Part shown: piece by piece, positions 33,920-46,957 of the stretch | How the letters are laid out: every line of letters starts with the position of its first letter | Numbering within the stretch: the stretch's first letter is position 1 | Assembly (NCBI GenBank): GCA_034096865.1 | Contig: JAWQFJ010009661.1 | Span: 1-64,000, forward strand | From: Theodoxus fluviatilis | Taxonomy: Eukaryota > Mollusca > Gastropoda > Cycloneritida > Neritidae | DNA length: 64,000 bases | Direction: 5' to 3' | The notes under the pieces: generated by a model | Database searches by the model: none | Seen by the model: only the letters and a program-made list of their open reading frames with translations | What the model was told of the DNA's origin: nothing | Program-made: the position numbers and the translations under genes

Positions 33920-36900
33920 CAGTGACCTATCTGCCTTGACTGGGCCTGCTGAGCCATTGTCAAGTTCATGAGGACAACTGCCAGGCGTGGAAGTCCTGAG
34001 TAAAAATGGCTCTGACAATGCCTTACTCCCTTGCCATATGCACACAATAGTGAGGAAGCCATGTATATAGAAAAGTAACCTTTTAATCTGACAAAGAACT
34101 AGAAATGACAAACTTCGCGGGTTAATGATAGTCCTTCAAAACCAAATTCAGCCTTCAGCAATATAATCTCACTGTCACTTCTTGGCTTATTGAGCACTTC
34201 ATTTTGACAATGAATACTCGCATCAAATTCACACTTCACGTGAAGACTTTCCCTCGCAAACTCAAAGAATTGCTTTTCAAAAAATGGTAATCAAAAACAT
34301 CAAAACAGCATCATTATATACACCAAGCCATGTTGGGTACAAGTAAATTTAGACAGTCAAGATGTCTCAGGGAAAAGCCCCGAAATAAAATTTTACTAGA
34401 GGTTGTGCCATTCATGCAGATGTCAACTGTACCCACCCACTCACCCTTCCCTTCTTTAAAGGGGCAAATTTTTAAAAAAAGCGAACGACTTAAGAAGCAA
34501 ACAACAAAAAAGAAACGTCCACCAAATCATTGGCAGAGCAAACTTGACTTGGATGGACATAAAATTCAGGTGGTACTCTAAGTTTCAACTGCTGACTTGT
34601 TGGAGTATGCCATAAGTAAACATTACCTGCAATGTGTAATCAACATGATATCAAAACAAGAATGCTTATATTCAATGACTTGAATTCAAAACCCAGAACG
34701 TCAAACAAACATGTTTAAAAAAACTTATTCACTAACTGTCCTGAAAACGTCTCCACATCCTTTAGATCTACCCATGCTCTGGCATGGAGAAAAAGGACTC
34801 TCAGTCTAACGGTCTTCCAAGAAATTAATTTACCCTGTTCTAACAATTCAGCTTTTACTGACGGCGTGTTATCCTACCATGCCAAACTGACTCTTCTCAA
34901 CACATGTGGCAGAATGAGTACGCACTACAATGAGAAATATGCTGAGTATATCACAGAGTTCAGGTCATGCTGTAAAAACAAGAAAGAAACACAACATGTG
35001 ATGGAGCAAAACATCACAGGCTACTTCTTCTAAGTTTGCAGACCTACAACTTACACTTGGTATGCCATAGGTGCAAAAGCAGTTTGATTCAAACCATGAA
35101 CAAGATGCAAAGTAATGCTGCCAAGATGGCAAAGTATCAATTGACTTTCTCTTTACATTACTTTTTTAACATAAACACTGGCTTTCCAGAAAAGAACTCC
35201 TAATTAACCTCAATTTGAATATAATACAAGGCTACAAAGCAGATAACAACAACACAAGTATATTTCTAACAAAGAAAGCTATGACTGCAATACATATGGT
35301 AAAACTGAAAGACTAGATGAAATACTCAACAAGTTAATGATGTGCATATAATGTGCCTAGTGCCTGATATTATTACCTCCCATTAGAACTGCTTAATATT
35401 GATGCTTGAATGAATGCTGCAACATAACCACTGATCAAAAGACTGTAAGTAATCACATATCTGAAAACATATCACATATGAAATGTTTCTCTCACAATCT
35501 TAACGGTTGTCCTCCCTTGTATAACAATCCATTTTATCCATCACTAATCAAAGAGATTATTAATAGGAATACCAACGATGCCTGCACTAATTGGGCCAGT
35601 GTTCCTCAGCCATCTTCATGATCCACACTAGATATCACTTCTCTTGAAATGACCATCAATTCAGTTCTATAATTATCTTGTATCTGTGTCCAAAGCCATC
35701 AGATTTACATGCCATCAAGAGTAATAGCAACAAATATGTCGAAAAACCATATCAAACACTTACACTCTCAACTTCTTGTAAAAACCTTCAGGGATATTTG
35801 CTCGCACAAAAACTCTCCAAGACGTAAACCAAACTCATAGTTTAGGCCTGTGGAAACTGCACTGGTGATAGAGAGCAATTTCCTCTAAGTTACTTGTCAA
35901 TGAACAGGGGTGTCAGTATGTAAAAGTGTTAATCTGCCGAGTCGTTGTTGTGCAAGCATTTATTTGGAAGTATCTGTTTGATATTGGGTACCTTCTCATC
36001 CAAAAATAAAAACAGTTCAATCAAATAAAATTAATTTCCTCACATACAATGTTGATGCCTCAGCAATTCACTTTAAAGAAACTGCAACTGCAAGGTTTAA
36101 AAAAATCCATCTTCAAAGTGTGCAGTCTGATGTCAATGCTTTTCTTCATAAAAAGCAACTCCAAGTTGACATGAATGCATAACCCCATGGGCATATCAAA
36201 CACCAGTCAAAGGCACACTGATTTCAGACAATGAGAGTTACGTATGATTCAGTTACGCTTGCTTACATAAGATTCCATTGCCTTGAATGTCTTTTCACCA
36301 CGCAAATTACCAATAATTGAGGTATCAAATCATAATTTCATGCTGTATCCCATTATCAGCCACAGTAATTACAGAACTTTTTCAAAACAGCCAAAGAACC
36401 ACAGTCATGAGGTCTGAGTGGTTCCCAAACTTTTTAAATTACCCACCAGTTTAAAGGCACATGCAAGTCTATTCCAAATTCAGTCAGGGGCATAAGGGCC
36501 CTCTAACCACCACACCTTAACTGCCAAGTCCAGCTTTTTATCCTCAACTTTTCAGTTTACTCTGGACTTCTTCCTCACTGAGTGCAATGCATAGAAGATT
36601 GAGCATTTCCATGTGGCAACAAGGAACAGCCATTATGAAATGATTTCGTCACTCAACCAGTGTTTGGCCAAATCTGAACAAATGTAGAGGTAAAAGAATG
36701 TGAACATTTTTTGTGTGTGGATGCAGTCAGGACACATTAAGCATGTAATCTTTTTCTGTCTGCACATGGACATTGTAGCTTTTTGATAACAGTTTTGGCT
36801 ATGTTTTCAACTTTTAGATCTTTGTAACTCTCAGATTTGGGATTTGCCTGGAATGTATGGGCTACAGTATGCTTATGAGGTATGTGGAATAGGATCATAT

Positions 36901-37124
36901 AAATAAGATTAATTCATGTTGGATATGGTGATATGCATGCAGCAATAGCTTGTTGGTTGGGGTTGCCTACACCAGGAAAGTTCCAAACATTGGGTTGTGT
37001 CAAAGTCTGCTTGCACACATGTCATCCTTTCATTTCTGAACAACCAAGAATGCTAAGTAGGGATGTAAGCAACATCAGGTCAAGTTCTGGGGGTCAAAGT
37101 GTACAGGTCTTTGGGGTTCAAAGT
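33920..37124. other. intergenic DNA and probable G6PD 3' UTR
   Basis: No coding frame with recognisable content. The right part (about 35959-37124) is likely the 3' UTR of the distal G6PD isoform on the minus strand. The left part is unassigned. Confidence 0.5.
35959..35964 (-). terminator. candidate G6PD polyadenylation signal (distal isoform)
   Basis: AATAAA on the minus strand lies about 1.2 kb beyond the distal stop codon. It is one of several such hexamers in AT-rich sequence, so the assignment is tentative. Confidence 0.2.
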
Positions 37125-37224
37125 TCACAGTTGCGACTTGGAATCAGGTCGGACCCACTTGTAAGTGCCAGTGTACTGGAAGTTGAATTTGGAGCAGAGC
37201 GTATCATTTTCCTTCGGGCCACGA
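37125..37224 (-). CDS. G6PD: G6PD distal alternative last exon
   Basis: The acceptor CTGTTTTCAG precedes [16 protein letters not shown] then [17 protein letters not shown] and TGA (37125-37127). Over the first 24 residues 16 are identical to the proximal exon. QYTGTYKWV is closer to human QYEGTYKWV. The tail is longer and ends Ser-Gln-Leu, which resembles a weak peroxisomal PTS1 tripeptide. The frame and phase (2) fit the exon at 44659-44828. Confidence 0.88.
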
Positions 37225-40200
37225 CTGAAAACAGAAAAAAAAATCCTGGTCAACAGATAAAAACCAACTCATGAAATGAAATAGTATAGTGTGTAATTTG
37301 TGCACAAATGGTGTTACTATAACCAAAGGGATACAAATCACTGAAAATTCTATGAAAGCATTCCGACTTCAATTGCATATTTCTGGTGAAAAGCATAAAC
37401 AAAAATGATTTCTTGACAATCATATTAAAAGAATACTAGAAAAACTTGGCTCTACATTCTACAAAAGCTCAGGACATTAAAATGCAAGCAACTGACACTA
37501 GTGTGTTGTTACTTCAAATTATTTTCAAACTTGTGTTTGCCTGCTGAAGGCTTCACATGATTGTTGGAAAATAAAAAAAGATTCAATAACTTCTACATAT
37601 TTGCCTTTAAAATGGAATAACAAAGTTTACCTTTTATTCCAACCAACAAGAACAAACTTTGGATACAAAAGATATCATCAGCATTTAAGCAACAATCTGG
37701 CCTTCAAAAGAATCCGATAGAATTTTAAAATAGTTTAGATTTTCCAGTGTTGAGGAATTCTTATTTTCAGTTTTCTCTCCATCTGCTGAAGTTCAATACA
37801 TTCCATTCAAATATAGGTGCTAAAATTAAATTCAGACATCCTTCCATCTCACAAAAGATCTGCTTTCCCATCAGTAACAATTTTTAATAGTGAAAGGAAG
37901 CTTGACAAATCCCTACTACTTGTATTTATAAGTGTTTGCAAATGTGAGATGTTGCCCACTGAAGGTCATCTTTTATTTCCAATGCATCTTAGACTCGTCT
38001 TGTGCTGGCATTCATTTCTGTCATGAAATATCCACAGCGGCCATCAGAGCTTGTTCCAGAATCAGTGGCTGGCAAGAGATATGTCACTGTAACATCACTG
38101 CAAGGCAGTCCAAAACCCTACCTTCCATTGCAACAGAACTGTGACATCAAGTTCACATGCTTTGATTCTTACCTCTGGATGCAAATTTTTCACCCACTAT
38201 TTAGACAGTGATATGCTTTGAAGTGTGCTTTTTCCCTTTTATATGCACTTATTCAAGTGAAATCAGCTCAGTTACAATGGCAGTAGCACAACCAGGTGGT
38301 CTGTAGACTGATATGTCATGCAGGTAGCCAAGCAACAATCACCTCAGTTGCTATTGACTCCAAATGATACACAGAGTGGCTGCAATGTGTTACAAATGGG
38401 GGTGAAAATCTGGAAAAATCCATATAGTAAAGCTTGAGATAAGCTCATTCATGACATCATTAACCTTATCCCAAACCAATGGAGATGGTAGCCAGAGTTG
38501 AACTTTCTGCAACATTCAGCTCAATGTTCTTCTCGGCTCTGACCAAGAGCAACTTTTCTGATGCGTCCGACATGATTTCACAGTCCAGCATGATCATTTT
38601 TTATTATCTCCCTCCTGGTCTATCAGTGCTTCACTGTCAGGCTCAATATTCTCCACCCCACAGTGGGCGGGGCATGAGAATACACTCATATTGTCTCCCT
38701 ACGAGATTTGCAAAAGGTTAATAAGTGGGGAAATCATTATTTGATTTGCTCTTTCTCTAGTTCCAATGGTTGAGTGATAATTGGTCAGGTGATAGGGTGA
38801 AAAATTCCATTCATTCAGTGGTTCATCTTCACAGGCCTGATTTACATGCTGGGTGTTCACCATCTTATCCCATGAAACTTGTCTAGTGCCTCTGTCTGTT
38901 TTGAAGAATGTTCCTCCCAAATATAAGGCATTACAACATATTGTCCATGTCGAGCAAGTTGATTTATCTTTATTAATTACTGCAATAACAAAGCAATATA
39001 TACACAAGGAATTGGTATTTCCTGGAGACACACATCAGAAGTAATTGGCAAAGATATACAAAAAGGTCCATGTTCAGTTTGGAAGGAGCACATAAGGCAA
39101 AAAACCCTCCCAAAAATAGCTGTGGTTACTGTCACCTGACTGTCCCTATTATTTCTGCCAACCCTAAACTTTATAAGATAAGAAAAACATTAATGGTAAA
39201 CAACAAAGTACATACTGTCCGATCTTCCCTACCCTATGAACACTCAGGAAATCCACAAAGTTTTAAAAAGAGCATTTTCAGTTAAAGAAAGTTTGGTTTG
39301 TGTTTCATCTGGCCTCTTATCAACAACAAAACAGGCTGACCTGCTGACCTTTTTTTCCATGTTACCTTAACCACAACTAGTTTGTATTCTTGCCTAACTA
39401 ACCCAACATTATAAAACTGGTTATGCAATCAATACCAGATGACACAAGATAAAACCTTCCCATTAAAAACACAAGGCTTCAAAGCCCATCATATAAACAT
39501 GCAACATACTTAAATTTGATTTGTTGATGCCTCCATTGAATTTGCATTATTCTACAACATCAGCACTGTACTTACACACACACTTCACTCCTCTATATAA
39601 AAAATAAGCGTGACAATTACAATGCAATAAGCCATTTTGGCTTAATATGAATCAAGAATGTATCGTTTTAGAGTTTCATGTACACACAATTATACCTCCA
39701 AACATTTATATTTTTGCTAATCTTCCATACTATATTCAAAATGATGGACTTCATTCTCATTATTAAAGAAGTAATTAAATGACAATCACAATGTAACAAC
39801 TAAAATGGCTAAAATGCACTAAGCAATCCATCAAAGTTTTGTATATATGTAGGCCTACTGAAGAGATTTGCAAACTTTTACAAATTATCATCATGACTAA
39901 CCATCAACACCATATCTTAAAAAAGGATTTTATGTACATTTTCCCATTTAGCTTAAAAACCCTACTTTTAACACATTTAAACACCAAAGTTTCACCCGTT
40001 TCTTCAAGATGTGGATATGAAAAATCTGCTAAGTAAGATTCCGCATATGTATGACAGATCTACCAAACATTCACATGCATGATAATATTTTACTTTTTCA
40101 AAATTATAGAATTCATTCACTTTTCAGTATGGTTCATTATAACTCCACAATATTTACATATAATTCAACAGTGCTTTCTCTTGCTCTTCAAAGTGAATTC

Positions 40201-41008
40201 CTGTCTATGTTTAGCTGAAAGTTGGACTTACAAATCTGCTTTTCACATTCTGAAGTGACTATTGTAATGCAACAGGGGTTGTTTAGGATTTGTTCAACAT
40301 TTGTTTTTGGTTTAAGTTTTTGGCTTTTAACTGATTTATTTTTACATAGAAGAGCATCTGCTCAATTTTCTGAATAAGATGACAAACTTTCAACAACAAC
40401 ATTATGCTTGGAATCTTGGAACAGCTTAAGAAACTTGAAAGGAAAAAATAAACCCAATCAAGTAATGGAATAAGAAGAGACTATCACCTCCTCACTTTTT
40501 CCTATGATTCATAAGACATTATCCAATATTTCAGTTCCAATGTATATACTTCTCCCTCATCCACTTGGCAGTCAAGCAGAAATCAAACACTTTGTTGTTG
40601 TAGTAAGAAATCCATTGGTCACATTCACGTTGATAGTGAGAGGAATGTTTAGAAATGATGTGCCACTTAGTAAAACATATTCCATCATTTACAGCTTGGT
40701 TCAACCCCAATTTACTGCAAACTGCAGTGACCGTAAAATAAAACAATTCCACTTCTCCCATATTTACATTAAAAATCCATCTTTGATATTACTGCTTGTC
40801 ACTACAACAGGTTAAAAATATTGGAAATGGAAGTATTAACCCTCGATCATAGACTGAATGCCATGATATTAAGGTGGTGGTACCCTGATTTTTTAACAGT
40901 TATCACAAATAAAATGATTATCACATAGTGTCATTCAGTGGTAGTAAACAACAAAAATGTCTACATCAGACTTGTCATTTAATCTTTGTGCAGGCAGTAG
41001 GTCAGTAC

Positions 41009-41071
<63 letters not shown>

Positions 41072-41111
41072 AGAGACAGAGAGAGAGAGAGACAGAGAGA
41101 GAGACAGAGAT

Positions 41112-41162
<51 letters not shown>

Positions 41163-44100
41163 AGGAGGGAGAGGAGAGAGAGGGGGGGGGGGGAGGGGAG
41201 AGAGAGGGGGTGGGGGGGGGGAGAGAGAGAGAGGGGGGGGGGGGAGAGAGAAAGGATAGTAGAGAGAGGCAAAGAGAGATTCAGATCATCTATCTCATTA
41301 CCCATAGAGTGCCTATTGAAAAAAAATTACATACAGTATATTTACACTACTAATAAGGAATATTTTGGGGGATTAATGTTAAAAACTAAATAATGATACA
41401 AAAATAAACATATTCAATCTCTCACTGTTAAATGAATAGTGTGATGAATCAATATTAACATTATCACTGGAAAAATAAAATGAGTGCAGCAATCACAGGG
41501 CGATTTTGCATCTAAGTCAAGAAACCTGAGGATCTAATCAAAACAACTTAATATTGTTACATAAATGGCTACAGTAATATATTGATGTCATTCAGTAAGT
41601 CTTTGTGCAAACAAGATGCTTCTGTGCAAAACGTGAACATGGACATGCTGCACAATCACACTTAAAATATAGACAATGTGACGGATGAGCAAATCTACCA
41701 ATTACCAGAATGCCGAGAAACACCAAACTCATCAAACGTTAGTGACTGTTACTACATATACATGCCATCCCAATTCCAATGGGAAAAAACCCCAAAGGAA
41801 CCCACTCCATATAGCCAGCACATGCTCCATGCCCCCCTACACTGTAGTAGGATATGTCATAGAGTCAGTAACACATGCAAATGTAATTGAAATTTGAAAT
41901 ACAGCTGATGTGCTGGTTTCCTCATGTGCTAAATGGATGGATTACTACACAAAGTAAATGCAGTATGACTTTGTCCAAAGGAAAATGAGTGATTTGCACC
42001 ATTAGCACGGGTTAAGTGTCACCTCATGCACTGGAAAATGGCAGATGGTGAAATGAGAGGTATGGAACTGAGCTCAGGTAGAGGTTTACGGGAAGAACTA
42101 GACCATACCATACAATCATCATCAACACAGCACCCATCCTCATCAGAAGTAGACTCTGTTGCTGCCTCTCTGATAATTCCATGTTGATTTGTTTCATCTT
42201 GCAATAATCAGAGATAAAAGCTTCTTCGATTCAACATAAAGCGGAATGCTCCTGGAAGTCACAGTAAATACATTTCCATGCACATTTTGGTCATGTGATG
42301 CTAGTGTCTGGAGTTGCTAATCATAATTTCAATACACGTCGACCTCTGTGGAAAATTATCTTACTACTCTACAATAGCACAACAAATTTCATCACTGGTA
42401 GCTCAAAACCAGTGCAAGATCCCACATCACACTGTCATCAAAGTCTGGAAGAAAGTTGTAACAAGCAAGCCCTTATGAATGTTGCAATGTTACCAAAAAT
42501 TATAGGTGTAACCTATAATCTTTGATGTTACTGCATTGAGACAAAAGGTGGAATTCAAGACTGGTTAGAGTGGGTCATCACAATGAGCAAGAAAAAGTTC
42601 TGGAGCCCGACAATTCCTGCAAAGAGCAGAGGACGTTTGATGCCGACGACTTCTCTGATGTTCGACTTCTCCCCAAGAAAACCTAGTTCAACTTCTAGTT
42701 GGCCAACTTGTGCCACTGGTAGGTGCCAGTGTACTTGAAATTGCAGCCAGATAAAAGCTTGTCAGCCTCCTCTGGGCCACGACTGAAAAACCATGGGGAA
42801 AAGCACAGTCAGACAAGTGTTTGGGCCGACACGAGTGTCAGAGCTCTGTGTGCCCACCGTCAGAAGGGAAAGTCAGCAGTGAAAAGGGAAGTACAAGGGG
42901 TAGGGGGAAATGAGTGAAAAACACCTGAGACAACACATCATGTTAGTTGGACACAGCACTCTGAGGCAGGCACATCAAACAAATGAGACATGAACATGCT
43001 TTAAAATAGAAGCAAAAATGAGCATCTACGTATGGAACTTTCCATCAAAGCCATTTCTGCCATGCAAACACCACAAACTTGAAGCCCATTCACCTCCAAA
43101 GCTCTGTTTTGAAGCAGCACTCTGATTTTGTAGGCACTTCAAACATTAAGATTCTTAGGAAAAGTCACTGGCATTTTGCATGATTTGAAGACTGTAAGGA
43201 GTTAACCATACAATATGTATAGCCAGGGACGAATGAATTATTTCTAATAAGTCTACCATGCATTGTGTTAACAAGAAGGGCAAAGCCCATACGACTCACA
43301 TGGTTGACCTTGACCTTTATATGACCTTGACCTTCAGGTGACCTTCAAGGTCAAGGTCAAACAACTAAACCTACCAATGACATCATACACTAAGAAATGC
43401 TTTACACATTTTTCCTACCAAAATACATGTGACCTTGACCCAAGGTCAAGGTCATCCAAGGTCATGCAACACAAAGCTGTTAATTCAAGACATAGGAAGC
43501 ACAATGGTGCTTATTGGCACTTTCTACCATGAGATATAGTCACTTTTAGTGGTTCACTACCCCATTTTGGTCACATTTCATAAGGGTCAAAGTGACCTTG
43601 ACCTTGATGATATGTGACCAAATGTGTCTCATGATGAAAGTATAACATGTGCCCCACATAATTATTAAGTTTGAAACAGTTATCTTCCATAGTTCAGGGT
43701 CAAGGTCACTTCAAAATATGTATACAATCCAACTTTGAAGAGCTCCTGTGACCTTGACCTTGAAGCAAGGTCAACCAAACTGGTATCAAAAGATAGGGCT
43801 TGCTTTGACCTATATACCACTTGTAGCTAAGGTCGCCATTCTCAATAACGTGGGAGAAAATTGGGAAAATGTGAAAAATGACTGTTTTTGAGACCACATT
43901 TATGGCTCCTGTGACCTTGACCTTGAAGCAAGGTCAAGTCACTATGTATGTTTTTTGAGGCCTTGTTATCATACACCATCATGCCACATTTGGTGTTGAT
44001 AGACTTAATAGTCTCCGAGAAAAATCCAACGTTTAAGTTTTTTACACCTGGACGGACGGACGGACGCCCGGACGCCTGGACGGACGGACGACACGGCTCA

Positions 44101-45049
44101 GTACATAGACTCACTTTTGCTTCGCATGTGAGTCAAAAATGAACTGCCTCAGGATAACTTTGACAAGAAGGTTACACAAGCGAAAATCAACTCCAAGTGC
44201 ACCAAAGTGAAGAAAAACATTACTTCAAAATTATAATAATAAATTAGGACATGGAAACTGAACATACAAATCAAGAACATAATCAGCAAATCAGGAAAAA
44301 GCATAGCACAAAACACAAGATGCAGACATCACAAAAATCAAGTTGCAGGCAGTCAGTCCCCAAACCCCCTGAACAGACAATGTTACTCCGTTGCTGTTGA
44401 GCATCACTGCTGCGATGGATGTTCCCGGGCATAATTTCTATTTTTTAAAATGACATTTCAAGAAAATAACCACAGCCTAATTGGCCTCTTCATCACAACA
44501 AAGAGCAAACCTAACACTGGAAACACCCTGATTTGAAAACTTTTCCCATGGAGACAGCTGGTCAGCAGGAGTAACCCCATCTGTTTTGTGGCCACTGAAT
44601 CAAGAGAGAGAGTCAGACACTGTGATGCAAGGGTGAAAGGGAACAAAGCAAGACCCACCTTCCATAGGCATAGGGGATGGGTTGGGGTCTTTCCTTCTCT
44701 ATCTGTTGCAGCAGCGGGGTGAAGATGCGCCAGGCCTGGTACAGCTCGTCGGATCGCACAAAGTGGATCTGGCTGCCCAGGAACACATCCAGGATGAGAC
44801 GCTCGTACGCATCCGGCATTTTGATGTTCTGGAGGAAACAAAATTAATTAGATAAAAGGAAAAATTCTGTCCTTTACTGCATGATCATTTACAAAACTGC
44901 AGTATGACAAAAATGAGGAAAGTAAAACAACTGAAATGTGAATACAGAGAAAAAACAGTTGGGTGAGCAAGTAAAAAATGCCAGGAGGTATTTCCTTTAT
45001 ATGATGAATCTGCATATTATCATTCAACTAAAAACACTGATGATTGCAT

Positions 45050-45134
<85 letters not shown>

Positions 45135-46898
45135 TATACATACATGCATGTACACACACACACACACACACACACAATGCACACACACACACACACACAC
45201 ACACAATGTACACACAGACATACACACACTTCCACGCACACACACATACATGCATATGCATGAACACACACACACACACACACACACTTATGTGCATGCA
45301 CAGGCACACTGACACAAATGAAGTCCCCTCTTCTCTATCTCCGCCATTCATTCATCCATCCATTTATTCTTCCATCCATCTTGTCTCCTGCATGAAGACT
45401 GCAAGCTGTTTTGAGATGTGCAGCCTCAGTGCATTCTGTGAACCAGAGTTAGTAGTGACTCTGGCGCAGTTTACAATGAATGCATAATAGACTTGCCCCT
45501 TCGCATTATAACATTGTGCCAAAAATAGCTCATTCTGGATACTATTTTTTCCACTTTCTACAGAAATCATTCAGATGTCAAAACTTGTTTCCATTTCAAC
45601 ACAAACATTTTATTTTATCAAATAAGGACTTGTTTATTGCCTCAACAAGCGTAATTTATGAGTTTTGTGTGACATAGTCTTAGAACTACTTTAACGGCAT
45701 ATGTCAGGGAGCAGAGTGCTATCCCACAAGCCTTTTGCGTGACCTCCTTGTGACTATTCCAGACGGATTAGTTCCATCACGTGATATGAACTCTTTTGCC
45801 TGCAGGCGAAGTCTCTAGTGGACTAGAATGGCCTCAGTGAGGATGAGACAAGCCCTACCTTGTATCTGCTGTTATAGGTGAGGTCCAACTCTGTCTCCTC
45901 GCACTCAATGCTCATGCCTGGAGTCTTGGTAATCATCTTCAGGTACACCGCCTCATCCGGCTGCACTCGCACCACCAACTCGTTTCTCTTCGCCTCTCCT
46001 GGAGGGAAGATGTCCCCGGCAACATCCCTGAATTGGACTCGAACCTCTGCCTTCCTCTCATTCAGAGCTGTGGAGAAAATTTTGTAAAGTCATTTAGTCA
46101 ATGACAGGATTTGATGTGGTGACAGTCGAACCTCTGCCTTCCACTCATTCAGAGCTGTGGAGAACATTTTGCTAAGTCATTAAGTCAATGACAGGATTTG
46201 ATGTGGTGACAGTCATGTATTAGATATACCTTTTGCAGGAGTGCAGGCCAATCAGTTTTCAGACCTTTTGAAATTCTTACAAGCACATGGCAAAATTAAC
46301 GGTTAAATCTGATTAAGTTGCCAAAACCATGTTAATATAGAGGACTAGAATAACCACAGGACCAATTAAAAACTTTTGGACCAACTTGTTATCTTCTTGA
46401 ACTATTGATATAAAATATATTATTAAACAAAACTTTTCTTGTGATATTACTGACCAAAGGAGGTGATAAAACAGAAATCCAGCCATTACATCATTAGCAA
46501 AATAACAGATTCAAGATAAATGTCCAATCACTAAATATACTTTGCAGTTGTTTACTAACATCAAACTGATGCTGTTTAATAAGCGACCATTACATACTGA
46601 TGGAAAAATGATACCAGTTAGAAAAGGAACCTTTGGCCAAAAAAAGGAAAAAAGTTCAGGTTACTGTAACCTGATGATCAACCCTATTCTTCCCCCTGCC
46701 AACCCTCAACTTTTTGTTTGTTTGTGAAAAAAAGAAAGAAAAAAAGAGAGAAGGAAACAAGAAAGAAATTAAAGGTAAACGACAAACTGCTTTTGGTCCC
46801 ATCTTCCCTATAAGTACAATTTGAGTTTTAAAAATGCATTTCAGAGAAAGATAATTTTCATTTAAGTTCAGATGAATCTACTGTATACATGACATTTC

Positions 46899-46957
<59 letters not shown>

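Larger units (their letters stand above)
37225..42694. other. G6PD segment between the two alternative last exons
   Basis: This stretch is intron for the distal isoform and 3' UTR plus flank for the proximal isoform. It contains a GA/G-rich tract at 41011-41256 and one dispersed repeat copy (39080-39400). No further exon seen. Confidence 0.6.

Noticed and set aside
31363..34111. Long repetitive frames on both strands (300-540 codons)
   Set aside because: Same cause: 29-bp minisatellites open in several frames, with no splice-consistent flanks or family motifs. An unusual secreted repeat protein cannot be excluded but nothing supports it.
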